Of a stretch of DNA of 64,000 nucleotides, positions 1-7,522 are shown piece after piece; the first letter of the stretch is position 1, and every line of letters starts with the position of its first letter. Made by a program: the position numbers and the translations under genes. The notes under the pieces are model-generated. The model searched no databases and was not told the origin of the DNA. It saw only the letters and a program-made list of their open reading frames with translations. Origin of the DNA: Pelotomaculum sp. PtaB.Bin104 (GTDB lineage Bacteria; Bacillota; Desulfotomaculia; Desulfotomaculales; Pelotomaculaceae). The stretch is taken from assembly GCA_002067205.1 (NCBI GenBank), contig MVQL01000211.1, positions 124,001 to 188,000 of the forward strand, in the 5' to 3' direction.

Positions 1-77
1 TTATCAGCTACGAAGAGGTCCCGGCCCGCCTGGCGGAAGACATTATTAAGAAGGCTAAGGCCGAGGCGGAAGCTTAA
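1..77 (+). CDS. 3' end of an unidentified gene
   Basis: The reading frame beginning at base 3 is open from the window edge to a TAA at 75-77 and encodes 24 residues, charged and alanine/lysine rich, consistent with a C-terminal helix. It is followed at once by a strong terminator, which supports it being the real end of a gene. Too little is present to name a family. Confidence 0.6.
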   Translation, partial: ISYEEVPARLAEDIIKKAKAEAEA

Positions 78-90
78 AAAGTAATATTAC

Positions 91-129
91 AAAGGGACCG
101 GTTGCATGAGCAGCAGGTCCCTTTTTTTT
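91..129 (+). terminator. Rho-independent terminator, shared by convergent genes
   Basis: A 9-bp perfect stem (AAAGGGACC at 91-99 with GGTCCCTTT at 116-124) is followed by a run of T. It ends the partial gene on the + strand, and the T run overlaps the stop codon of xdhC on the minus strand, so it may serve both convergent genes. Confidence 0.9.
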
Positions 130-1219
130 ACTTGGTGTTTCCGCCCCGCCAGACTTTCACTATCTCAGCCAGGATGCATAAGGCGATCTCTTCCGGGGTT
201 TCTGCGCCGATGTCCAGGCCAATCGGAGAATATATCTCTTTTAACTGCTCCTTTGAAACACCTTCGGACTCCAGTTTGTCAAATATGACCTTTATTTTCC
301 TTGCGCTGCCGACCATCCCCCTGTAGGCGGCCGGCTTCTGGATTACCTCGCGCAGGCAATCCAGGTCAAGCTTGTGTGAATAGGTCACGATGACGATATA
401 AGTGCTGCGGTCTATTTCCAGCTCCTTTAAGCTGTCTACGAAGCCTGCGCAGATCACCTGTCCTGCTTCCGGAAAGCGGGTGGCGCTGGCAAAGGCAGGC
501 CGATCGTCGACCACAGTGGTTTGGTAGCCGAGAATAGCAGCCATTCTGACCAGGGGCAGGGCAATATGCCCCCCGCCTAATATTAATAAATGCGGTGCCT
601 GCGGGCCCGGCTCAAAGAATAACTCGACATCCTTGATTTTGTCAGGCATTGCTTTCGCAGGGAGCGCGATTACCTGGGGCTTACCAAACCCACGGAGCTG
701 ACCGGCAATAATGCGGGCCTGCTCCGTTATTTCTGTCACACCCAGGTCCCCGGCCTCGCTGCTACCGGGCAGGAAAGCCATTTTCCGGCCGACCAGTTCC
801 CTTTTTCCCTCATCGATAGCCGTTATTGTCACCAGCAGCAGGTTCTCTTTTCTTTTTATAGCTTTAAGATAAGTCGGAAAAACCTGCCCGGGCGCCATGT
901 CCCTGCTGTTAATCAAGTCGATCCAGACCTCCATGCTGCCCCCGCAAATCATCCCATCCCCTACAAGAGCGGCATTGTTTATACCTAACCGGTATTTTTT
1001 TGATTTCCGGGTGCCAAGCACGGCCAGGGCCTCTTTTTTAGCTTCAGCCTCCACGCTGCCGCCGCCAATAGTCCCGAAACACCGGCCATCCTTGAAGACA
1101 AGCATCTTGGTGCCGGGATTGCGCGGGGTCGAGCCATTGGTCTGCATAATGGTTACTAAAGCGGCGTCTTCACCATCTCTGCCAATAAAAAAAAGCTTAT
1201 CTATTAATTTCATATCCAT
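128..1219 (-). CDS. xdhC: XdhC/CoxI family molybdoenzyme maturation protein
   Basis: A 363-residue XdhC-family protein. Family members bind molybdenum cofactor and help insert it, in sulfurated form, into xanthine dehydrogenase-type hydroxylases. The N-terminal CoxI/XdhC domain carries the family signature GMICGG. The C-terminal half is a Rossmann domain with LLILGGGHIALPL as its nucleotide-binding loop. I chose the ATG at 1219 because GGAGG lies 8 bases upstream; a longer frame reaching 1261 has no better site. No molybdenum hydroxylase gene is in view, so its partner must lie to the left or elsewhere. A truncated molybdopterin oxidoreductase at 36.6-37.6 kb belongs to the DMSO-reductase family and is not a natural XdhC client. 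Confidence 0.88.
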   Translation of the reverse strand: MDMKLIDKLFFIGRDGEDAALVTIMQTNGSTPRNPGTKMLVFKDGRCFGTIGGGSVEAEAKKEALAVLGTRKSKKYRLGINNAALVGDGMICGGSMEVWIDLINSRDMAPGQVFPTYLKAIKRKENLLLVTITAIDEGKRELVGRKMAFLPGSSEAGDLGVTEITEQARIIAGQLRGFGKPQVIALPAKAMPDKIKDVELFFEPGPQAPHLLILGGGHIALPLVRMAAILGYQTTVVDDRPAFASATRFPEAGQVICAGFVDSLKELEIDRSTYIVIVTYSHKLDLDCLREVIQKPAAYRGMVGSARKIKVIFDKLESEGVSKEQLKEIYSPIGLDIGAETPEEIALCILAEIVKVWRGGNTK

Positions 1220-1489
1220 GTGATCAGCCTCCTTCTGCTGCACACCAGTTGCTATTCTCAATCTACTATGTATACTATACTACTACATTAATCATTCTTT
1301 TTAGTTTTAAATGCCAGGATTAAATAAGCTGAATAAAATTTTAGCCGCGCCGGACCTTAACACCAGTCGCCGTATGACGGAAGTCCCGGGAGAAGGCGTA
1401 TATCGCCTAGAGAGACATGTTTATGACAATGTCTGTCTCTTTGCTCAGATTAAGAAATACGGTACTAATTTTTCATAACAGATATTAGT

Positions 1490-2626
1490 CTATAAACGTG
1501 GGCAATTGACCTGTTTGGAGTAAGGGATATCGATGCCGGCCCGGTCTAAGGCGTATTTAAAGCGCCTGCGCAATTCCCGCTCCACAATCCATTGCTCACC
1601 GGCGACAGTGGGGGCGACAGTGCGAATCTTAACCGAGGACTCTCCCAGCTCGACGACTCCCTGCACCTGGGGCAAATCTACTATGGCGCTAATTTCCTGG
1701 TGGGCCTTAACACACTCGCCTCTTAAGACCTCCATGGCCTGGTCGACGTCCTCTTCGTAAGCAATGCCCACCGTAACCTGCGCAATCATGGTGCCCCGGT
1801 TGTAGTTGGTTACTTTCGTGATCTGCCCGTTAGGGATAATATGCAGCTGGCCGGTCCACTGCCGGATTTTACTGGTGCGCAGTCCAATTTCTTCCACTGT
1901 CCCGATTACGCCTGCTGTTTCTACAAAATCTCCCACGTGGAACTGGTTTTCGAACAGAATAAAGAACCCGCCAATGATGTCCTTGACCAGGTTCTGGGCG
2001 CCAAAACCGATCGCCAGGCCGAGAATCCCGGCGCTGGCCAGAATCGCGCTGGTATTGATGTCGAATACCTGCAGGATGGTTAAAGCCGCCAGGAAAAATA
2101 TAACATAAGTCAGCACGCTCTGCAGCAATACCTCCAGGGTCTGGGCCCTGCGGGTTTCAATAATGTTATCCTTGAGCTCGTGCCGCTCGAAGAACTGGGT
2201 GATCGCTATCTGGCCGAAATTGATGATAATCTTGGCTCCTACCAGCACACCAAGGATTTTCAGGACCTTGAATCCAAAAGCCTTCAAGTCGTCGGGTGAG
2301 ATGATCACTATATCCAGGAGCTCCAGGATGATTATCGCGGCAATAAAATAGCTTCCGTATAAAATTAGTGTCTTCAGCAGGATCCTCAGGGAGCGGATAA
2401 AGTTGTCGGACAAAATTTGTCTTCTGCCCGGTGGCTCCTCCTGTGCACTAGCTTCCTGGCCGCTTTCTTTCAAGACTTTGTCCAGGCCGAAATATAATAA
2501 TTTTATGGACAGGTAGGTGATCGCCAGGATCACTGCGGACATAAATAAATTAGTGAGTATGTTTGTTATTTTTCCCGGCGTCAGCCACAGGCTGATCCTC
2601 CCGGTGATTGAATTCATGGTTTCCAT
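1490..2626 (-). CDS. Small-conductance mechanosensitive channel, MscS family
   Basis: A 378-residue membrane protein of the MscS/YkuT type, which opens under membrane tension to release solutes after osmotic downshock. It has an N-terminal membrane segment, two further hydrophobic stretches, then the pore helix region with the Ala/Gly-rich pattern ILASAGILGLAIGFGAQNLVKD, followed by the beta domain (GDFVETAGVIGTVEEIGLRTSKIR) and the alpha-beta vestibule. The ATG at 2626 has AAAGGA about 10 bases upstream; a second ATG lies three codons in. It is monocistronic in this window. A possible 5' transcribed region ending in its own terminator sits upstream (2729-2758). Confidence 0.92.
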   Translation of the reverse strand: METMNSITGRISLWLTPGKITNILTNLFMSAVILAITYLSIKLLYFGLDKVLKESGQEASAQEEPPGRRQILSDNFIRSLRILLKTLILYGSYFIAAIIILELLDIVIISPDDLKAFGFKVLKILGVLVGAKIIINFGQIAITQFFERHELKDNIIETRRAQTLEVLLQSVLTYVIFFLAALTILQVFDINTSAILASAGILGLAIGFGAQNLVKDIIGGFFILFENQFHVGDFVETAGVIGTVEEIGLRTSKIRQWTGQLHIIPNGQITKVTNYNRGTMIAQVTVGIAYEEDVDQAMEVLRGECVKAHQEISAIVDLPQVQGVVELGESSVKIRTVAPTVAGEQWIVERELRRRFKYALDRAGIDIPYSKQVNCPRL

Positions 2627-2728
2627 GAAGCACAGATCCTTTCTTCGCTAGCTTAATTTCCACCGCTGATTGACAGATTGCACAGCTTAATTTTAAAGCA
2701 GCTGGCCTGCTGCCTGCGCAGCACCGGT

Positions 2729-2758
2729 AAAAAAAATGACCAGTAAGACCTGGCCATT
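2729..2758 (-). terminator. Terminator on the minus strand with no gene upstream of it
   Basis: Read on the minus strand, AATGGCCAG and CTGGTCATT form a 9-bp stem with a 6-base loop (one G-U pair), followed immediately by eight T. No protein gene on this strand lies between it and 3259, so it would end either a small RNA or a leader of the mscS gene that starts 103 bases further on. Confidence 0.65.
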
Positions 2759-3060
2759 AGATTACCGCCTGTTCTCCTCTTCTGCCGGCAAGGTAGCTGG
2801 CGTGCTTGGACAATTGTTACAACATATTTAATTATAACTGGCTATTTTTATCACAGTCAAGTAGCCAGTCTTTTGAAACTGTAAGCCGCACTTCACCAGC
2901 GCGAGTAACCACTCCACTCCTAAAGGACTTGATCAATATTATTATAATTAACTTTAATAAAATATAATTATTGGTGTTTTTATTTATGGATATTATTTTT
3001 TAAGGTGATCATACAGTTTGACTCTTTACATGAGCTAAGTGCAATAACGGTAAAATTATA
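2759..3060. other. Non-coding region, possible small RNA or leader on the minus strand
   Basis: No credible protein gene. The right part (about 2940-3060) is very AT rich. On the minus strand a further hairpin, ACTGGCTA with TAGCCAGT, lies at about 2840-2875, upstream of the terminator at 2729. I could not match the segment to any riboswitch or small RNA I know. Confidence 0.4.
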
Positions 3061-3090
3061 TTGACAATATCCCTAGCGCCATGCTAATAT
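3061..3090 (+). promoter_or_regulatory. Sigma-A type promoter of iscS
   Basis: TTGACA at 3061-3066 and TAATAT at 3085-3090 are separated by 18 bases. A start near 3097 gives a 5' untranslated region of about 160 bases before iscS, in which an inverted repeat lies right at the start point. Confidence 0.75.
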
Positions 3091-3098
3091 TTGCGTAA

Positions 3099-3119
3099 AA
3101 CATAGTTATCCACTATGTT
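3099..3119. promoter_or_regulatory. Inverted repeat over the iscS start point, candidate operator
   Basis: AACATAG (3099-3105) and CTATGTT (3113-3119) are perfect inverted arms 7 bases apart, placed where transcription from the 3061 promoter should begin. Binding there would block the promoter. The IscR-type gene at 5108 is the obvious candidate regulator, but this is inference. Confidence 0.5.
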
Positions 3120-3259
3120 ATTTGAAATTTATTTTTTCAAAGGGACTGTATTGTTTTCTGGCACTAATGTGACACTAAAATTAAGGGTGCTGAAGAAAAA
3201 ATCTTTGTGGATGTAGTAATAATTAGAAAATAATTACTTACTGGAAAAGAGGTCGGAAC

Positions 3260-4423
3260 ATGAGGCGGATATATTTTGACCACAGTGCTACAACCCCCGT
3301 TCACCCGTTGGTGGCCGAGGAAATAGAGCGGTACCTGACCGGTGAAAATTTCGGCAATCCCTCCAGCTTGCATTATTTTGGCCGGGTGGCCCACAAGGCC
3401 CTGGATGAAGCACGAGAAAAGGCGGCCCGGGCGATCGGGGCTGAAACCGGAGAAATTATATTTACCGGCGGAGGCACCGAGTCTGACAATATGGCTATAC
3501 ATGGCGCCGCTTATACCAACAGCAAAAGAGGAAACCATATTATCACCAGTGGAGTGGAGCATCACGCGGTGCTGCATGCGGTAAAGGCCCTGGAAAAACA
3601 GGGTTTTGAGGTCACCGTCCTGCCCGTGGATCATTACGGCATGGTCAACGTGGAAGATGTGAAAAACGCTATTACCGATCAAACCACTTTAATTAGTGTC
3701 ATGCATGCTAATAATGAGGTCGGTACGATCATGCCTATTGCCGAAATCGGCAGGCTGGCCCGGGAGCGTCAAATCATCTTCCACGTTGATGCCGTGCAAA
3801 GTTTTGGTAAGATCCCGGTAAACGTGGACGAGCTGGGGGTTAACCTCTTGACTATTTCCGGGCATAAAATCTACGGCCCTAAGGGCGTTGGTCTGCTCTA
3901 CGTCCGCAAGGGGACGCGCTGGAGGCAAACCCTGGTGCATGGCGGTGCCCAGGAGCGTCTGCGCCGGGCTGGTACCGAAAATGTCCCGGGCATTGCCGGG
4001 CTTGGCAAAGCGATGGAGCTGGCTGTAGCCAATATGGCTGAGGAAAGCAGGCGGCTGGCCGCTTTGCGTGACAGATTATTCAAAGAGGTGCCGGCCCGGT
4101 TTTCAGATGTGGAGATAACCGGCCACCCGTCCGTGCGCCTGCCCAACCACGTTAGCTTCGTGTTTAGGTATATCGAGGGCGAGTCGATGTTGTTAAGCCT
4201 GGATATGCAGGGGATTGCGGCTTCCAGCGGCTCGGCCTGCACTTCCGGCTCTTTGGAGCCCTCTCATGTGCTGCTGGGTATGGGTTACCCTCACGAGATT
4301 GCCCACGGCTCCCTGCGCCTGACCCTGGGTAAAGACAACACCGAAGAGGATGTGGAGTACTTCCTGGATGTGATGGAGCCGATCGTGGCCAGGCTGCGGG
4401 CCATGTCCCCGTTAAGTGCTTAA
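3260..4423 (+). CDS. iscS: Cysteine desulfurase (NifS/IscS family)
   Basis: A 387-residue PLP enzyme that takes sulfur from cysteine, leaving alanine, and passes a persulfide to the scaffold protein IscU. Visible features are the N-terminal YFDHSATTP, the substrate region EHHAVLHA, the PLP lysine in SGHKIYGPKG (K203), and the persulfide cysteine in SSGSACTSGS (C327). The short loop around the cysteine fits the NifS/IscS class I type rather than SufS. It is the first gene of an iron-sulfur set, followed by iscU and an Rrf2 regulator. The 231-base gap to iscU suggests a processed or loosely coupled operon. Confidence 0.95.
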   Translation: MRRIYFDHSATTPVHPLVAEEIERYLTGENFGNPSSLHYFGRVAHKALDEAREKAARAIGAETGEIIFTGGGTESDNMAIHGAAYTNSKRGNHIITSGVEHHAVLHAVKALEKQGFEVTVLPVDHYGMVNVEDVKNAITDQTTLISVMHANNEVGTIMPIAEIGRLARERQIIFHVDAVQSFGKIPVNVDELGVNLLTISGHKIYGPKGVGLLYVRKGTRWRQTLVHGGAQERLRRAGTENVPGIAGLGKAMELAVANMAEESRRLAALRDRLFKEVPARFSDVEITGHPSVRLPNHVSFVFRYIEGESMLLSLDMQGIAASSGSACTSGSLEPSHVLLGMGYPHEIAHGSLRLTLGKDNTEEDVEYFLDVMEPIVARLRAMSPLSA

Positions 4424-4654
4424 ATAGTCTCATAAATATCTTAACCAGAATCAGGCCCGGTACTCCAACTTAAGAACATCCGCGGTCCTGCTTAGCGGGT
4501 AATATAATATGAACCTTTATGCACTTGGGTTCCCGTGGGTGAGAATTACGATGATTTTTTACTTATTAGAGGAATATTGGTTTTGTTATTTTGGGTTAAT
4601 CCCAGCAAACGAAAGGTTGTCATTTTCCAATAAATTGTGGGGAGGATCAACATT

Positions 4655-5032
4655 ATGTATAGTGAGAAGGTTATGGATCATTTCAGCAACCCCAGGAATG
4701 TGGGTGAAATACCTGATTGCAGCGGTGTAGGCGAAGTAGGCAACCCCGTATGTGGTGACATTATGAAGATCTCCATTAAGGTTGAAGATAATATCATTAA
4801 GGATATTAAGTTTAAGACCTTTGGCTGCGGGGCGGCGATTGCAACCAGCAGCATGGTTACGGAAATGGCTAAAGGGAAAACGATTGAGGAAGCTCTGAAA
4901 ATCACTAAACAGTCTGTGGCTGATATGCTGGACGGGCTGCCGCCGCAAAAAATGCACTGCTCCAACCTAGCGGCTGATGCCTTGTACAAGGCGATTGAAG
5001 ACTATATGAAAAATCAGGGTAAGGAAGAGTAA
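4655..5032 (+). CDS. iscU: Iron-sulfur cluster scaffold IscU/NifU-N
   Basis: A 125-residue scaffold on which iron-sulfur clusters are built with sulfur from the desulfurase just upstream. The ligand set is complete: C33 in GNPVCGD, D35, C58 in FGCGAAI and C102 in KMHCSNL. It starts with the family signature YSEKVMDHFSNPRNVG. I chose the ATG at 4655, with GGAGG 9 bases upstream; an upstream in-frame ATG at 4637 lacks such a site. Length is normal for the minimal scaffold. Confidence 0.95.
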   Translation: MYSEKVMDHFSNPRNVGEIPDCSGVGEVGNPVCGDIMKISIKVEDNIIKDIKFKTFGCGAAIATSSMVTEMAKGKTIEEALKITKQSVADMLDGLPPQKMHCSNLAADALYKAIEDYMKNQGKEE

Positions 5033-5107
5033 GCTGCCTGACAGGCCCTGGCAATAGCCCAACAATTTGCCGCCACAAGTTACAATTTGCTTAGAGGAGT
5101 TGTGGGT

Positions 5108-5560
5108 ATGAAGTTTACTACACGGGCCCGCTACGGTTTGCGCGCGATGGTAGATTTGGCACAAAACTACTCCCACGAGCCCATTCCTCTCATCCGTATC
5201 GCGGAGAGGCAGGATATATCCGAAGGTTATCTGGAACAGCTGATGACTTTTTTGCGCAAAGGGGGGCTGGTACGGAGCGTGCGGGGCGCCCAGGGGGGCT
5301 ACCTGCTCACCAGAGAGCCGGCCCGGATTACCGCCGGTGAGATCATCAGAGCTCTGGAAGGTCCAATCAACCCAACCGGCTGTGTCAGCGAAAACAATCC
5401 GGAAGAATGTGAGCGGGCCGATACCTGCGCCACACGGGTAATGTGGGAAAAAATTAGACAGTCCATAGCCGGTGTTTTGGATCATACTACTCTTGAAGAT
5501 CTATGCCAGGAAGCGGAAAAGATGCGCCAGTCCAGGGAAGCCGATATGTATTACATTTAG
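5108..5560 (+). CDS. iscR: Rrf2 family regulator, IscR type
   Basis: A 150-residue DNA-binding protein with the winged-helix Rrf2 start MKFTTRARYGLRAMVDLA. Three cysteines in the segment GCVSENNPEECERADTC match the cluster-binding loop of IscR, which senses iron-sulfur status. The ATG at 5108 has GAGGAG 8 bases upstream. The order iscS-iscU-iscR is unusual, since the regulator more often comes first. The likely job is feedback control of this set; the inverted repeat at 3099-3119 is a candidate site. Confidence 0.88.
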   Translation: MKFTTRARYGLRAMVDLAQNYSHEPIPLIRIAERQDISEGYLEQLMTFLRKGGLVRSVRGAQGGYLLTREPARITAGEIIRALEGPINPTGCVSENNPEECERADTCATRVMWEKIRQSIAGVLDHTTLEDLCQEAEKMRQSREADMYYI

Positions 5561-5618
5561 GTGAGGACTTGGGGATGATATGCACCGGTTTATGTTTATT
5601 AAGTAATATATTAGTCAG

Positions 5619-6431
5619 TTATGCTGTGATCACTTCATTGAGGCTACCGGTGCGGTAGCCTTGTAAGTCTAGGGTAACATATGTATAGCCCAGCTGCTTG
5701 ATACCGTCCACCAGCTTTTTATTTATTCCGGGCTCCAGCAGGACCGGGCACTCTTTCAGCGGCACCTCAATCCGGGCAATGGCACCGTGGTGGCGCAGCC
5801 TGCATTGCGTTAGGCCCAGGGACAGGATTAGCTTTTCACCGTCTGCCACCCGGCTTAAATCTGCCGCAGTGATTGGCGTGCCGTAGGGAAAGCGTGAGGC
5901 CAGGCAGGCGTTGGCGGGCCGGTTCCAGTTGGGCAGTCCTAAAGCCCTGGATAACTGGCGGATATCGTCTTTGGTCAGGCCGCATTCCTTAAACGGGCTG
6001 CGTACGGCCAGCTCAGTCAGTGCCCGCCGGCCCGGCCGGTAGTCACCCTGGTCGGACTGGTTGGAGCCGTCTACCACAATGTTAATGCCCTCATTTTCCG
6101 CTATGTTGCAAAGCAGGCGGAAGCGGTTGCGCTGGCAATGATAGCACCGGTCGGGCGGGTTGGCGGCTATCTCTGGAATTTCCAGATCGGAAACAGAGAC
6201 CACTCGATGTGCTGCCCCGCATATACCAGCAACACAGGCAGCCATTTCAATTTCCTCCGCGGTTGTTGACTCAGACCGGGCGGTTACAGCAAGCACCCGG
6301 GACGGTCCCAGGGCGTCCACAGCCAGCTTGAGCAAGAGGGAGCTGTCTACGCCGCCGGATAAGGCTACCAGCACGCTGCCAAATTCGGCAAGTAATTTTT
6401 GTACTTTAGCAGCTTTTGCAGTGGACTCCAT
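5619..6431 (-). CDS. larE: ATP-dependent sacrificial sulfur transferase LarE
   Basis: A 270-residue PP-loop enzyme (SGGVDSS at 25-31). LarE gives sulfur, from its own cysteine in the well-studied type, to make the nickel-pincer nucleotide cofactor of lactate racemase-type enzymes. The key cysteine is present in NACLASRFPYG at residue 176, the same number as in Lactobacillus plantarum LarE. CYHCQRN precedes it. ATG 6431 has AGGGG about 9 bases upstream; a GTG at 6443 overlaps that site and is less likely. LarA, LarB and LarC are not in view. A perfect 12-bp inverted repeat sits 25 bases upstream. Confidence 0.88.
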   Translation of the reverse strand: MESTAKAAKVQKLLAEFGSVLVALSGGVDSSLLLKLAVDALGPSRVLAVTARSESTTAEEIEMAACVAGICGAAHRVVSVSDLEIPEIAANPPDRCYHCQRNRFRLLCNIAENEGINIVVDGSNQSDQGDYRPGRRALTELAVRSPFKECGLTKDDIRQLSRALGLPNWNRPANACLASRFPYGTPITAADLSRVADGEKLILSLGLTQCRLRHHGAIARIEVPLKECPVLLEPGINKKLVDGIKQLGYTYVTLDLQGYRTGSLNEVITA

Positions 6432-6456
6432 AGTTAAAATCACCCCTAGCTTACCT

Positions 6457-6484
6457 ATAATCGTCCAACAGATTGGACGATTAT
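6457..6484. promoter_or_regulatory. Perfect 12-bp inverted repeat upstream of larE
   Basis: ATAATCGTCCAA (6457-6468) and TTGGACGATTAT (6473-6484) are perfect arms with a 4-base loop, 25 bases before the larE start. No T run follows in the larE direction, so it is more likely an operator or an mRNA hairpin than a terminator. Confidence 0.6.
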
Positions 6485-6641
6485 ACCTGATGTTGTTCCC
6501 GCCTTCAAAATTTACGATAAATATTTTGGAATCTTCTCATCGATCTGAACGAAGTGCTTTTAGCGTAACTAGGCTTTCCCGCAGTCCATAAGCTGGAACA
6601 CCAACCCCGGCTTTAGCTGGTGGTCTGTTAAGCTAAAAGGT

Positions 6642-7172
6642 CTAGCGCTGTGCTAATCGGATAAATATCTGTGAAGTATTTATAGCATCAAATATCGCCC
6701 TGTGCCAGATATCATGTTTGGGTTTGATGTTTAACATATCCATAGCATTTTTCAGGGATATCTGTTGGGGCAGGTTATAAACCTGAATAAAATTTTTTTG
6801 AACATCGAAATAGTTTTTTAACAAATCACCCTCAAAAGCATTAATATTATTAATCTCAAAATTCCTCTTAAAGGTAAGCCGGTCATCGGTGCCCCAGCCG
6901 CACAAAATAAAATCATCTTCACCAATCCAGGTCCGGAAAGTCTTGATCACATAAGCTAATTCACTGGCGCTATCGATCCACTCCTGCTTAATCTTTGTTT
7001 TCTTTTTAATCAGCCTGCTTATGGTTGGGTGCAGTTTTGGTTTAACAAATGATTGGAAATTATTCACAATCTCAATATTGGAATTTATTTTGACAGCACC
7101 AATTTCAATGATTTCATGAATTTTGGTGCCCCATTTATTGTTCATCTCCAGATCGAAGACCACGTAATTCAT
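6642..7172 (-). CDS. DEDDh 3'-5' exonuclease (KapD/ERI-1-like)
   Basis: A 176-residue exonuclease of the DnaQ-like superfamily that removes nucleotides from 3' ends of RNA or DNA. The acidic motif I is VVFDLEMN (D7, E9), motif II GWGTDDRLTF, and motif III HRAIFDAINTSQIF with the catalytic His and Asp. In Bacillus a related protein, KapD, inhibits the KinA sporulation kinase pathway. Composition is clearly AT rich and rich in Asn, Ile and Lys compared with neighbours, suggesting acquisition. It ends close to a set of inverted repeats (CTTTTAGC near 6557 and GCTAAAAG near 6632). Confidence 0.8.
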   Translation of the reverse strand: MNYVVFDLEMNNKWGTKIHEIIEIGAVKINSNIEIVNNFQSFVKPKLHPTISRLIKKKTKIKQEWIDSASELAYVIKTFRTWIGEDDFILCGWGTDDRLTFKRNFEINNINAFEGDLLKNYFDVQKNFIQVYNLPQQISLKNAMDMLNIKPKHDIWHRAIFDAINTSQIFIRLAQR

Positions 7173-7311
7173 TCTTAATCTTTAATCCCCTCTGTTTTTT
7201 CCAGATTTATTATAACATAATGCCCAGCCCGGCACCTAACAGATCACCGCACAGAACAACATTAATAATCGATCAGCTTCGTTTCCAAATACTTAAAAGG
7301 CGCTGCTGTTC
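7173..7311. other. Non-coding region between divergent genes
   Basis: No gene is visible. It must carry the promoter of the exonuclease gene on the minus strand, and possibly the start of a short + strand transcript ending at the terminator just to the right. Confidence 0.4.
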
Positions 7312-7367
7312 CCACCGGCAAGACGGAGTTTCAATTCCATGTGGGGCCGGTGGACCTTATTTTTTTG
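7312..7367 (+). terminator. Terminator upstream of glgP without a preceding + strand gene
   Basis: CCACCGGC (7312-7319) and GCCGGTGG (7346-7353) form a perfect 8-bp stem around a 26-base loop, followed by ACCTTATTTTTTT. The next gene on the left is on the other strand, so this is either an attenuator in the glgP leader or the end of a small RNA. Confidence 0.65.
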
Positions 7368-7522
7368 TTATTTTAAGCGCTGTAGCAATTGTTACCTAAG
7401 TTTCTAGTAAGATGTCGACGAAACCTACCGCGCAGCATTGTCATTTGACCGGGCTGTTGCATATTCTGGAGTACCCTCGGGTAAGCCGGGGGAATATGCC
7501 TGGGGAACAAGGTGAGAGAAAG

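Noticed and set aside
3164..3682. 172-codon minus-strand frame
   Set aside because: Antisense shadow of the 5' end of iscS.
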